From: Streptomyces sp. WM6386
GTDB lineage: Bacteria; Actinomycetota; Actinomycetes; Streptomycetales; Streptomycetaceae
Length of the DNA stretch: 64,000 bases
NCBI RefSeq assembly: GCF_000972385.1
Contig: NZ_JXTE01000001.1
Span: 236,876-300,875, forward strand
Direction of reading: 5' to 3'
Shown here: piece after piece, positions 1 through 8,535 of the stretch
How positions within the stretch are numbered: position 1 is the stretch's first letter
Layout of the letters: each line of letters opens with the position of its first letter
Program-made: the position numbers and the translations under genes
Notes under the pieces: model-generated
Seen by the model: only the letters and a program-made list of their open reading frames with translations
Databases searched by the model: none
Told to the model about the DNA's origin: nothing

Positions 1-495
1 CGCGACTACGCGACCGCCGGCGAGGGCATCACCACGCTGACCGACCGCACCTGCTGGGGCGCGAGCACCGCCGGTGACAGCGCCTGCTTCAAGGAGACCC
101 GGGCCAAGACCGCCGACGTCGACTACACGGTCGTCAGCCGCGGCTGGGCCGACCTCGGCACCTACGCCGACCCCGGCAAGGGCGTCCCGCTCACCCCGGG
201 CAAGGCGTACACCATCACCGTCGACCTGGCGGCCACCGACCATGTCGTCCCCGCCGGTCACCGCCTGGCCCTGATCGTCGCGGGCACCGACCAGGACCTG
301 ATCGACCCGCCGTCGACCACCCCGACGCTCACGATCGACCTGTCCCGCACCTCGGCCCGCGTCCCGTTCGTCGGCGGCGCCTCGGCGTTCGCGCACGCCA
401 CGCAGGGCGCCGCCACCGCCGTACCGCGGACCGCGCCGCTCGACGGTGTGACGGCACCGCGGACCCTCCAGCGCGTCCCGGGGGCAGGCCGATGA
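1..495 (+). CDS. Secreted X-Pro dipeptidyl-peptidase / CocE family, C-terminal part
   Basis: Open from base 1 to a TGA at 493-495, so only about 164 C-terminal residues are visible. The text looks like the beta-sandwich (jelly-roll) domain that ends S15/CocE-type hydrolases: a segment with [15 protein letters not shown], then [32 protein letters not shown], a pattern typical of PepX C-terminal domains. The catalytic serine domain lies outside the window. It overlaps the next gene by 4 bases (ATGA), so the two peptidases are probably translationally coupled. The exact specificity (X-Pro peptidase or ester hydrolase) cannot be told from this part. Confidence 0.75.
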   Translation, partial: RDYATAGEGITTLTDRTCWGASTAGDSACFKETRAKTADVDYTVVSRGWADLGTYADPGKGVPLTPGKAYTITVDLAATDHVVPAGHRLALIVAGTDQDLIDPPSTTPTLTIDLSRTSARVPFVGGASAFAHATQGAATAVPRTAPLDGVTAPRTLQRVPGAGR

Positions 496-1736
496 TCCGA
501 GCCCTCACGCTGAGCACGGCGGCCCTGGCCGCCTGCCTGGTCGCCATGCCGGCCCACGCGACCGACTCCCCGCCGCGCACCGGTTTCGAGCAGTCGAACG
601 GTGCCCGCTGGACCGGCGAGACGGAGGAACAGGACTTCCTGGCGGCCGTCGACGCGGGGAGCGACCGGGTCTCCCTCGCCCGCATCGGCACGACGAAGCG
701 GGGCCGCCCCCTCCAACTGGTCCGCCTGGGCAGGCAGGGCGCCCCGAACAAGGTGCTCCTCGTCTGCAGCCAGCACGGCGACGAGCCGTCCGGCCGCGAG
801 GCCTGTCTCTCCAGGGTCCGCGACCTGGCGTACGCGAAGGACGCCGGCACCCGGCGCTTCCTGGACCGCACCACCCTGCTCGTCGTGCCCACCGCCAACC
901 CCGACGGCCGGGCCGCCGACACCCGCGGCAACAGCGACGGCATCGACGTCAACCGCGACCACCTCGCCCTGCAGACGGCCGAGGGGCGGGCCCTGGCCGC
1001 CGTGATCCGCGACCGGCAGCCCGATGTCATCTACGACCTGCACGAGTACGGCGCCACGCCCCCGTACTACGACAAGGACCTCTTCGACCTCTGGCCCCGC
1101 AACCTCAACACGGACGAGGCGGTCCACGACGAGGCCGAGACCCTGTCCCAGGCGTACGTCCGTCCCGCCGCACAGCACGCCGGGTACACGACCGGCACGT
1201 ACGGCATCTGGACCGACCCCGTCACGGGCGATCCGATCAGACAGACCGCCGGTGACGGCCAGGAACGCATCCTGCGGAACATGTCCGGCATCAAGCACGC
1301 GGTCGGCCTGCTCATCGAGAGCCGCGTCGACGCGCTCGCGGACGTCGACGAGGCGACGAACAACCGGCGCCGGGTCAGCTCCCAACTGGCCGCACTGAAA
1401 GGCCTGTTCGGCTTCGCCGACGAGCGTCGCGGCCGGATCGAGGCGGCGACCGGCACGGCCCGTCACCAGGGCTGGGCCGACACCGGACCCGTCTACGTCG
1501 GCGGCGCCGACAACGACCCGCCCGAACCCGCTGAGGTGATCCAGGACCCGCCCTGCGGCTACCGGCTCACCGACGCCCAGTACTCGCAGGTCAAGGACGA
1601 ACTCGCCCTGCACGGAGTGAGGACCGAGGGCACCCACGTTCCCCTCCGCCAACCCCTGCGCGCCCTCGTCCCGCTGCTCCTCGACGAACGCGCCCCCTAC
1701 CACCTCACGGCAGGGGAACCCGACACCGACTGTTGA
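492..1736 (+). CDS. Secreted M14 zinc carboxypeptidase
   Basis: 414 residues. A signal peptide of about 23 residues (hydrophobic core [10 protein letters not shown], then AHA) directs export. The M14 zinc ligands are visible as HGDE (H95, E98) and H184 in YDLHEYG. The substrate-binding NR pair is in DVNRD (about 154-155) and the likely catalytic glutamate is E276 in LLIES. The family trims amino acids from peptide C-termini or acts on cell-wall peptides. The start is fixed by the ATGA overlap with the upstream peptidase, which suggests a two-gene extracellular peptide-degradation operon. The C-terminal 100 residues are less recognisable and contain a Pro-rich stretch. Confidence 0.85.
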   Translation: MIRALTLSTAALAACLVAMPAHATDSPPRTGFEQSNGARWTGETEEQDFLAAVDAGSDRVSLARIGTTKRGRPLQLVRLGRQGAPNKVLLVCSQHGDEPSGREACLSRVRDLAYAKDAGTRRFLDRTTLLVVPTANPDGRAADTRGNSDGIDVNRDHLALQTAEGRALAAVIRDRQPDVIYDLHEYGATPPYYDKDLFDLWPRNLNTDEAVHDEAETLSQAYVRPAAQHAGYTTGTYGIWTDPVTGDPIRQTAGDGQERILRNMSGIKHAVGLLIESRVDALADVDEATNNRRRVSSQLAALKGLFGFADERRGRIEAATGTARHQGWADTGPVYVGGADNDPPEPAEVIQDPPCGYRLTDAQYSQVKDELALHGVRTEGTHVPLRQPLRALVPLLLDERAPYHLTAGEPDTDC

Positions 1737-1801
1737 AGCGGCATCGATCAGTGGCACCTGTGGTACTCCGTAACCATGGTTTCCGGGAGAAGGTGCCGCA
1801 C

Positions 1802-3505
1802 ATGACGGAAGACTTGAAGGACAGGGGTGGCCGGGAAGCTCGCTCGGACGTTCCCGGCCCCCACACCACCGACCGCGTGGTGTTCGGCGTCACCGCCGTC
1901 ATCACCGTGGCCTTCGTGATCTGGGGCTCGACGGCGACGGACTCGCTGGAGAGCGTCTCCACGAAACTGCTCAACGGCCTGATCCACAACGGTGGTTGGG
2001 CCTTCATGCTGGCGGCCTCCTGCTTCGTCGTCTTCGCCCTGTGGCTCGCGGTCAGCCGCTACGGCCGTATCCACCTCGGCGCCGAGGGCGAGGAACCCGA
2101 GTTCAAGACGGTGTCCTGGGTCGCGATGATGTTCAGCGCCGGCATGGGCATCGGCCTGATGTTCTACGGCGTGAGCGAACCGCTCTCGCACTACACGACC
2201 CCACCGCCGGGCACCACCCCCGCCGACTCCGCGGAACGCATGGAGACGGCGATGGCCACCACCCTCTTCCACTGGACGCTGCACCCCTGGGCGATCTACG
2301 CGGTGGTCGGCCTCGCCATCGCCTACAGCACCTACCGCAAACGCCGCCGCCAGACCATCAGCGCGGTCTTCACCCCGCTCATCGGTGAGAAGCACGCGGG
2401 CGGCACCGCGGGCCGGGTGATCGACATCCTCGCGATCATCGCCACCATCTTCGGCTCGGCGGCCTCGCTGGGTCTGGGCGCCCTCCAGATCGGCTCCGGA
2501 TTCCAGGAGCTGGACTGGATGGACGACGTGAGCGAGGGGCTGCTCGTCGCCATCATCGCCGTGCTGACCCTGGCCTTCGTGGCCTCGGCGGTCTCCGGCG
2601 TGGAGAGGGGCATCCAGTGGCTGTCGAACACCAACATGGTGCTCGCACTGATCCTCGCCGTGTTCGTGTTCATCGCCGGCCCCACGATCATCGTCCTCGA
2701 TCTCCTGCCCACCTCGATCTTCGCCTACCTCGGCGACCTGCCCCAGCTCGCCGGTCGCACCGAGGCCAGCGGCGGCGCGGGTGTCGCGGACTGGCTCGGC
2801 AGCTGGACCGTCTTCTACTGGGCCTGGTGGATCTCCTGGACGCCGTTCGTCGGCATGTTCATCGCCCGCATCAGCCGCGGCCGCACCATCCGGCAGTTCG
2901 TCGGCGGCGTCATCCTCGTGCCCAGCACCGTCAGCCTGGTCTGGTTCGCGGTCTTCGGCGGTACGGCGATGAAGCTGAAGGAGGGCGGCGCGCTCCGCGG
3001 CGCCGACACCCCCGAGAGTCAACTCTTCGGAGTTCTCCAGGAGTTCCCCATCGCGACCGCCACCAGCCTGCTCGTGATGGTCCTTGTCGGCATCTTCTTC
3101 GTCTCGGGGGCCGACGCCGCCTCCATCGTGATGGGCACGCTCTCCCAGCGGGGCGCCCTCGAACCGGGCCGCTTCGTCGTCGTGTTCTGGGGCATTGTGA
3201 CCGGGGCCGTCGCCGCCATCATGCTGCTCGTCGGCAGCGGCCAGGGCGACGCGCTCACCGGTCTGCAGAACCTCACGATCCTGGCCGCCGCGCCCTTCGT
3301 CCTCGTGATGATCGGCATGTGCGTCGCCCTCATGCGCGACCTGCGCCGCGACCCGGTCATCGTGCGCGGCGAGATGGGCTCCGAGGCTGTGGAACTCGCC
3401 GTGATCGAGGGCCACAAGAGGTACGACGGCGACTTCGAGATCAGGGTCGGCCCGGGCGCCGGCACGGAGACGGAGGGCGACCCACTGGGCCACGACCACG
3501 CGTAG
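1802..3505 (+). CDS. BCCT-family betaine/choline/carnitine transporter
   Basis: 567 residues with about 12 hydrophobic segments, the usual size of BCCT carriers. Family marks are the glycine-rich GMGIGLMFYGVSEPL segment and the tryptophan-rich signature WAWWISWTPFVGMFIARISRGR. Known members import compatible solutes such as glycine betaine using sodium or proton gradients. The ATG at 1802 is chosen because GGGAGAAGG lies about 8 bases upstream; longer in-frame readings add non-conserved residues. The substrate cannot be read from the sequence. It stands alone after the carboxypeptidase and ends at a strong hairpin. Confidence 0.9.
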   Translation: MTEDLKDRGGREARSDVPGPHTTDRVVFGVTAVITVAFVIWGSTATDSLESVSTKLLNGLIHNGGWAFMLAASCFVVFALWLAVSRYGRIHLGAEGEEPEFKTVSWVAMMFSAGMGIGLMFYGVSEPLSHYTTPPPGTTPADSAERMETAMATTLFHWTLHPWAIYAVVGLAIAYSTYRKRRRQTISAVFTPLIGEKHAGGTAGRVIDILAIIATIFGSAASLGLGALQIGSGFQELDWMDDVSEGLLVAIIAVLTLAFVASAVSGVERGIQWLSNTNMVLALILAVFVFIAGPTIIVLDLLPTSIFAYLGDLPQLAGRTEASGGAGVADWLGSWTVFYWAWWISWTPFVGMFIARISRGRTIRQFVGGVILVPSTVSLVWFAVFGGTAMKLKEGGALRGADTPESQLFGVLQEFPIATATSLLVMVLVGIFFVSGADAASIVMGTLSQRGALEPGRFVVVFWGIVTGAVAAIMLLVGSGQGDALTGLQNLTILAAAPFVLVMIGMCVALMRDLRRDPVIVRGEMGSEAVELAVIEGHKRYDGDFEIRVGPGAGTETEGDPLGHDHA

Positions 3506-3540
3506 CTCCGCTGGAAGAGCGGTAGCCAAGACGCGGGCCG

Positions 3541-3608
3541 GTGGGGGCTGGTCGCGCCCGCGCGGCAAAGCCGCATATCGACGCAGCCCCGCGCCCCTTT
3601 GGGGCGCG
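3541..3608. terminator. Bidirectional terminator in a common Streptomyces intergenic element
   Basis: A perfect 8-bp stem, CGCGCCCC-TTT-GGGGCGCG (3590-3608), lies between two convergent genes. The preceding GGGGGCTGGTCGCGC text belongs to an intergenic sequence that I recall as very frequent in Streptomyces genomes; a related copy occurs near 11195-11245 here. Confidence 0.65.
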
Positions 3609-3646
3609 GTGCCGCACCGGGATTCATCAAGACCGCCGGGACGGAT

Positions 3647-4597
3647 CTAGGCGGAGGCGAGCGCCGCCGCTTTCTGCGCGCAGCCCCAGGCCACGGTGAC
3701 GCCCCCGCCGCCGTGACCGTAGTTGTGCACCAACACCCGTCCGTCCGGCAGCAGTTCTCGCTCAAGCCGCACCGCGTCCCGCACCGGCCGCAGCCCCACC
3801 CGGTGCCCCAGCACCCGCGCCCCGGCTGTCTCCGGCCGCAGCGCCGCACACCGCCGTACGATCGCCTCGGCCACCGCCGGATCCGGCTCCGTCGACCACA
3901 CCCCGTCGTCCGCCGTACCGCCCAGCAGGAGCCGGTCCGGATGCGGGAAGCAGTACGCCATCTCCCCGTCGGCGTCGGTCGACACGACCCACGTCCGGAT
4001 GCCGGGGTTCGCCACGACGACCAACTGCCCGCGCACCGGCCGCACGGAGGCGTCCGGCACCAGCTCCCGCGCGCCCAGCCCCGTGCAGTTGACCACCACC
4101 GGCGCCCCGACCGACACGAGGTCGGACACCGTACGCGGCTCGATCGTCCCGCCCGCGTCGAGCAACCGCTGCCGCAGCCAGGGCAGATGGACCGCCATGT
4201 CGACGAGCGGGAGCCGTGCCCACAGCCCCGACCCGGCGTACTCCTCGGCCGTGGCGGCCCGCAGACCCGGCAGCCGCTCGCCCGCCCAGGCCGTGGCCCT
4301 GTCCAGGTCCGCCTCGCCGAGTACTCCTTCGACCATGCGTACGCCGGTACGGTCCGGGTCCGCCGCGAGCGCCTCGTACACCTCCAGCGAGCGCAGCGCC
4401 CACGCGCGGGCCGGCGCGACCGGCTCGATCCGGTAGGGCCACCACAGCGCCCCCGCAACCCACGAGGTGGTGCGCTCGACAGGATCCCGGCTCCACACCC
4501 GCACCCGCCTGCCGCGCTCGGCCAGGACCACGGCCGTCGTCAGCCCGATCACCCCACCGCCGACCACCACGACATCGCTGCTCGGCTCACTGTCCAC
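3647..4597 (-). CDS. FAD-dependent D-amino-acid oxidase
   Basis: 316 residues, the normal length for DAAO. The N-terminal dinucleotide-binding motif VVVGGGVIGLTTA is followed by the family segment TTSWVAGALWWPYR. The C-terminus carries YGHGGGGVTVAWG, the second FAD-contacting glycine-rich motif of DAAO/glycine oxidases. The enzyme oxidises a D-amino acid to an imino acid with release of H2O2. The ATG start follows a short divergent spacer shared with the gene at 4664. No partner gene is obvious. D-amino acids from peptidoglycan turnover are a plausible substrate (inference). Confidence 0.88.
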   Translation of the reverse strand: MDSEPSSDVVVVGGGVIGLTTAVVLAERGRRVRVWSRDPVERTTSWVAGALWWPYRIEPVAPARAWALRSLEVYEALAADPDRTGVRMVEGVLGEADLDRATAWAGERLPGLRAATAEEYAGSGLWARLPLVDMAVHLPWLRQRLLDAGGTIEPRTVSDLVSVGAPVVVNCTGLGARELVPDASVRPVRGQLVVVANPGIRTWVVSTDADGEMAYCFPHPDRLLLGGTADDGVWSTEPDPAVAEAIVRRCAALRPETAGARVLGHRVGLRPVRDAVRLERELLPDGRVLVHNYGHGGGGVTVAWGCAQKAAALASA

Positions 4598-4663
4598 ACC
4601 GGGACGTTAGCGGAATGTCGTATGCCGTGCGCAGAGGGCGCTTGCTGCGGGAATACTCGCAGC

Positions 4664-5686
4664 ATGTCTGCCGAGTACGCGACCTTCGGCCTGGCACCGG
4701 CGATGCGTGCCGGTGGAGTTCTCGTCAACGGTGAGTACCAGGTCCACCGGGACTTCATGGACTTCATCGTCGACGGACGACCGCTGCTCTTCCAGCTCTC
4801 CGACCTCGACGCCGTCTCCCCACTGGCCTCCGACGTACCACCCTCGATCTTCACCGCCCAGGTCCGCAGCCTGCTGCTGGAGACGGACGCCCCGCTTCCG
4901 GGTGGGCGCTACGTCATATACGGCTGCCCCGAGTGCGAGGACCTCGGGTGCGGTGCCGTCACCGCCGTGATCGAGAAGGAGCACGGCGACTTCATCTGGC
5001 GGGACTTCGCCTGGCAGACCGACGAACACGCCGACCTGGAGCTCAACGGTTACCACGGCATCGGCCCCTTCCGCTTCCGCGGCCCCGAGTACCGGCAGGC
5101 CCTGGACTCCCTGCTCGGCCCCGACTCCGCGAGCCCGCGCCGCCGCGTCCTGCTGATCGGCGCCCGCGTCGCCCTCCTCGCCAAGCTCGCCGCCGCCCTG
5201 CGCACCATCGGCATCGGCGCCGACATCACCCAGGACGCCGAGGGCGTGCCCGCCGACGAACTGCGCGCCTACGGTGCCGTCGCCTTCGGCCGTGCGGTCG
5301 CTCAGCAGGAACGTGCCGCCGTACGCCGGTCCTTCGAACGAGCCGGCGTCGAGGTGGCCTATGTCGACGGCCTCGCCCCGATAGTCCCCCTCCTCGTCGC
5401 CCAGATCGAGCACGCCCTCGACCGCAGCCCACAGGAACAGCGCCGCCTGACCCGGCTGGTCGCCGCCGACGGCGAGGCGGGCGTCGAGGTCACCTCGCCG
5501 TGCCGGGTGCGTCTCACGGCGTACCGCCTCGACCGGCTCCTGCGCACCCACGCCGAGGAGGTCTTCGACGGGGTCCTGGAGGCGGGCCGGCATCGCATCG
5601 CGCTGGACGCGAGGGCGGTGAAGGGGGAGTCGTTCGTGGTGGCGCGGACATCGGGGGGCGTGCTGGTCGAGGCGATGGCGCACTGA
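4664..5686 (+). CDS. Conserved actinobacterial protein of unknown function
   Basis: 340 residues; I do not recognise a named family with certainty, though Streptomyces homologues are often labelled 'oxidoreductase'. The N-terminal half has a cysteine cluster, CPECEDLGCG (near residue 88-98), followed by an aromatic and acidic stretch (DFIWRDFAWQTD). The C-terminal half looks like an alpha/beta domain (RRVLLIGARVALLAKLAAAL) that could bind a nucleotide. The ATG at 4664 is preferred because sequence upstream overlaps the divergent oxidase gene. It is transcribed divergently from the D-amino-acid oxidase and ends at a hairpin shared with the amidase gene. Confidence 0.6.
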   Translation: MSAEYATFGLAPAMRAGGVLVNGEYQVHRDFMDFIVDGRPLLFQLSDLDAVSPLASDVPPSIFTAQVRSLLLETDAPLPGGRYVIYGCPECEDLGCGAVTAVIEKEHGDFIWRDFAWQTDEHADLELNGYHGIGPFRFRGPEYRQALDSLLGPDSASPRRRVLLIGARVALLAKLAAALRTIGIGADITQDAEGVPADELRAYGAVAFGRAVAQQERAAVRRSFERAGVEVAYVDGLAPIVPLLVAQIEHALDRSPQEQRRLTRLVAADGEAGVEVTSPCRVRLTAYRLDRLLRTHAEEVFDGVLEAGRHRIALDARAVKGESFVVARTSGGVLVEAMAH

Positions 5687-5687
5687 A

Positions 5688-5709
5688 GGCCCCCGCCTCG
5701 GCGGGGGCC
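5688..5709. terminator. Bidirectional GC hairpin between convergent genes
   Basis: Inverted repeat GGCCCCCGCC / GGCGGGGGCC begins one base after the stop of the upstream gene and ends just before the stop of the amidase gene. Its position fits a shared terminator. Confidence 0.65.
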
Positions 5710-5717
5710 CCGGGCAC

Positions 5718-6635
5718 TCAGGAGAACAGCAGGCGCCAGGTCAGCGGACCGGGGGTGCCGTCGGCGTCGCCGCGCAGCTCCTTGCGCGACTTCTGGAAGG
5801 CCCGCACATTGAGCTGGTCCGCCTCGCCCCACGTCTTGCTGGGGCCGACCTTGTAGTGGTCGCCGAACCCGCGCTTCACCAGCTGCTTGCCGAGCTGGAG
5901 GACGTACTTGTTCGAGGCACCGGTCACGAAGTACTTGCGTCCCGGGAACGCGGGGATCTTCGGCTTGGCGGGCGTGGTGGGGGCGGGGGTGTCGTCGTCC
6001 ACGTCCAGCTCGGCCTTGGCGTACTTGAGGAGTGCGGCGAAGTCGATCGCCCCCGGGTCGCCGTGCTCGTTCTCGACCACGTGGAGGTGCCCGCAGATCC
6101 CCTTGAACTTGTTCCACTGCGCGACCGTCATCCGGGCCCCGTTGCCCTTGCCGAACGAGCTCGGGTACGCGGGCCACTCCTGCGGCCCCGACAGCGGCAC
6201 CCCGTGCTGCTCGTGCATCCAGGCCAGGAAGCCGGCGACGGCCTGCAGCGCCCAGTCCGGGGCCTCGGGCCAGTAGATGTGCGCCTGGCCCGCGGCCTTC
6301 CACTTCTTGTGCGTCTTGGGGTCGCAGGTGCCGACCAGCTCGACCTGGCACACGTTCGCGGTGTTGGTCTCCGCGCCGCCCCGCAGATTGACCAGCGCCC
6401 TGGACGAGGTCTCGATGTCGAAGTGCTGGAACCACTTCAGCTTCTTGGCGTCGAACTCCGGCACCGCTGTCAGGTTCGGAGCGGAGCCACCGCCGCCGTA
6501 GCCGGGCAGGGTGCGGCCCTCGGTGGTGTGCAGGACGACGACGTTGACCTCCATCGGATCACCGCCGAAGTCGTCCTGGTACCAGTTCGCCCGGCTCGCG
6601 CCCGGAAAGCGCTGGGGACCCGTCTTCGTACTCAT
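5718..6635 (-). CDS. Amidase-like / peptidoglycan-binding protein
   Basis: 305 residues without a clear signal peptide. The N-terminal 180 residues resemble an N-acetylmuramoyl-L-alanine amidase-type fold (VVVLHTTEG, later GHLHV with candidate zinc ligands). They are followed by a Thr/Pro/Lys linker of about 20 residues and a C-terminal peptidoglycan-binding-like repeat (GEADQLNVRAFQ, then GTPGPLTWRLL). The start at 6635 has AGGAG about 8 bases upstream; the longer reading upstream is not protein-like. Absence of a leader suggests a lysis, prophage-remnant or contact-dependent role, but no phage genes are near. Confidence 0.7.
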   Translation of the reverse strand: MSTKTGPQRFPGASRANWYQDDFGGDPMEVNVVVLHTTEGRTLPGYGGGGSAPNLTAVPEFDAKKLKWFQHFDIETSSRALVNLRGGAETNTANVCQVELVGTCDPKTHKKWKAAGQAHIYWPEAPDWALQAVAGFLAWMHEQHGVPLSGPQEWPAYPSSFGKGNGARMTVAQWNKFKGICGHLHVVENEHGDPGAIDFAALLKYAKAELDVDDDTPAPTTPAKPKIPAFPGRKYFVTGASNKYVLQLGKQLVKRGFGDHYKVGPSKTWGEADQLNVRAFQKSRKELRGDADGTPGPLTWRLLFS

Positions 6636-6747
6636 CTCTGAACTCCTGAAGGGGTGATGTGGATCGGGTGACCGTGCGGTGCAAGGAAGTTGACCGCAAA
6701 AGTACGGCCGACCGGGGGAGGTCGGTGCGTGTCGCCGTTGCTTCGCC

Positions 6748-6769
6748 GTCGTCGTGTTGTCGTCGTGTT
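6748..6769. repeat. Short tandem direct repeat in divergent promoter region
   Basis: Two perfect 11-bp copies of GTCGTCGTGTT in the 219-bp gap between the amidase gene (minus) and the ABC-F gene (plus). No clear promoter consensus is seen around them. Confidence 0.4.
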
Positions 6770-6854
6770 GTCGTCCCGCCGAGCCGGAGGCGTGGCCCCC
6801 GGCACGGAATCCGCGAGAAGCCCCCTCGAGCACCTCGCTAGGATCGATCCCCTC

Positions 6855-8495
6855 ATGACTGCCACACTCGTCGCCAAGAATCTCGCCGCCGGCCACGGCG
6901 ACCGCTCCCTGTTCGCCGGGCTCGACCTAGTCGTTGCGCCCGGTGACGTCATCGGGCTGGTCGGAGCCAACGGCGCGGGCAAGTCCACCCTGCTCAGGCT
7001 GCTCGCCGGGCTGACCACGCCGGAGGACGGCGAGCTCCGGCTCTCCCCGCCGACGGCGACCGTCGGCCACCTTCCTCAGGAGCCGGAGCGCCGCCCCGGT
7101 GAGACGGTCCGGGAGTTCCTGGCCCGCCGCACCGGCGTCGCCGAGGCCCAGCGGGTCATGGACGAGGCGACCCAGGCCCTGGTCGACGGGGCGCCGGGCG
7201 CGGACGACGCGTACGCCACGAGCCTGGAGCGCTGGCTCGACCTCGGCGGCGCGGACCTCGACGAGCGCGCCGCCGAGGTCGCCGACTCTCTGGGCCTGGC
7301 GGTGGACCTGGACCAGCCGATGACGGCCCTGTCCGGCGGCCAGGCGGCACGGGCGGGGCTCGCGTCGCTGCTGCTCTCCCGCTACGACGTCTTCCTCCTC
7401 GACGAGCCGACCAACGACCTCGACCTGGACGGCCTGGAACGCCTGGAACGCTTTGTGAGCGGCCTGCGCGCGGGCACGGTCGTCGTCAGCCACGACCGCG
7501 AGTTCCTCACCCGCACGGTCACCAAGGTCCTCGAACTCGACCTCGCGCAGGGACAGATCAACATCTACGGCGGCGGCTACGAGGCCTATCTGGAGGAGCG
7601 CGACGTGTCCCGCCGGCACGCCCGCGACGACTTCGAGGAGTACGCCGACAAGAAGGCGGCCCTCCAGGACCGGGCGCAGACCCAGCGCTCCTGGATGGAC
7701 AAGGGCGTCAAGAACGCGCGCCGCAAGGCGGGCAACGACAACGACAAGATCGGCCGCAAGTTCCGCAGCGAGGCCAGCGAGAAGCAGGCCGCGAAGGCCC
7801 GGCAGACCCAGCGCATGATCGAACGCCTGGAGGTCGTCGAGGAGCCGCGCAAGGAGTGGGAACTGCGCATGGAGATCGCCTCGGCACCGCGCTCGGGGTC
7901 GGTGGTGGCGACCCTGCGGGAGGCGGAGGTCCGCCGCGGCGACTTCGGGCTCGGCCCGGTGACCCTTCAGATCGACTGGGCGGACCGGGTGGCGGTCACC
8001 GGTGCGAACGGCGCCGGCAAGTCGACCCTCCTCGGGGCACTGCTGGGCCGCGTCCCGGTCGACGCGGGCACCGCTTCGCTGGGCTCCGGCGTCCTGATCG
8101 GCGAGGTCGACCAGGCCCGCAAGCTGTTCCACGGCACCGAGTCACTGCTGGACGCCTTCTGCGCCGCGGTCCCCGACACGGAACCGGCCGAGGTCCGCAC
8201 CCTGCTGGCCAAGTTCGGCCTGAAGGCGAACCACGTCCTGCGCCCGGCGGCCACGCTCTCCCCGGGGGAGCGCACGAGGTCCGCCCTGGCCCTGCTCCAG
8301 GGCCGGGGCGTCAACCTCCTGGTCCTCGACGAACCGACCAACCACCTCGACCTCCCGGCCATCGAGCAGCTGGAGTCGGCGCTCGACGCCTACGAGGGCA
8401 CCCTGCTTCTGGTGACTCACGACCGCCGCATGCTGGACGCGGTCCATGTCACCCGCCGTCTGGAGGTCGCGGACGGCAAGGTGACCGAACGCTAG
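6855..8495 (+). CDS. ABC-F family ATPase (ribosome-associated type)
   Basis: 546 residues with two ABC domains and no membrane segment. Domain 1 has Walker A GANGAGKST, signature LSGGQ and LLDEPTNDLDLDGLE. Domain 2 has GANGAGKST, LSPGERTR and VLDEPTNHLDLPAIE. Between them is a charged linker (roughly residues 240-330, rich in Lys, Arg and Gln), as in ABC-F proteins that act on ribosomes; some members give antibiotic resistance by target protection. The stop is TAG, whose TA is the duplicated target of the IS element and whose G is the first base of that element. Which ABC-F subgroup it belongs to cannot be settled by eye. Confidence 0.88.
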   Translation: MTATLVAKNLAAGHGDRSLFAGLDLVVAPGDVIGLVGANGAGKSTLLRLLAGLTTPEDGELRLSPPTATVGHLPQEPERRPGETVREFLARRTGVAEAQRVMDEATQALVDGAPGADDAYATSLERWLDLGGADLDERAAEVADSLGLAVDLDQPMTALSGGQAARAGLASLLLSRYDVFLLDEPTNDLDLDGLERLERFVSGLRAGTVVVSHDREFLTRTVTKVLELDLAQGQINIYGGGYEAYLEERDVSRRHARDDFEEYADKKAALQDRAQTQRSWMDKGVKNARRKAGNDNDKIGRKFRSEASEKQAAKARQTQRMIERLEVVEEPRKEWELRMEIASAPRSGSVVATLREAEVRRGDFGLGPVTLQIDWADRVAVTGANGAGKSTLLGALLGRVPVDAGTASLGSGVLIGEVDQARKLFHGTESLLDAFCAAVPDTEPAEVRTLLAKFGLKANHVLRPAATLSPGERTRSALALLQGRGVNLLVLDEPTNHLDLPAIEQLESALDAYEGTLLLVTHDRRMLDAVHVTRRLEVADGKVTER

Positions 8496-8529
8496 TGTCC
8501 TGCGCCTGAAATCACGGGCTTAAATCTGT
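8495..8529 (+). repeat. IS630 left terminal inverted repeat
   Basis: Begins GTGTCCTGCGCCTGAAATCA and matches the reverse complement of 9882-9916 at 34 of 35 positions; the mismatch is at base 8500. Confidence 0.93.
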
Positions 8530-8535
8530 CGCCGG

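Noticed and set aside
258..1757. Long minus-strand open frame opposite the carboxypeptidase gene
   Set aside because: It is a high-GC shadow frame with Val/Gly/Arg-rich text and no domain; the plus-strand gene explains the region.
1748..3568. 606-codon minus-strand frame opposite the BCCT transporter
   Set aside because: Composition dominated by Asp, His, Arg and Gly with no fold; it mirrors the real membrane protein gene.
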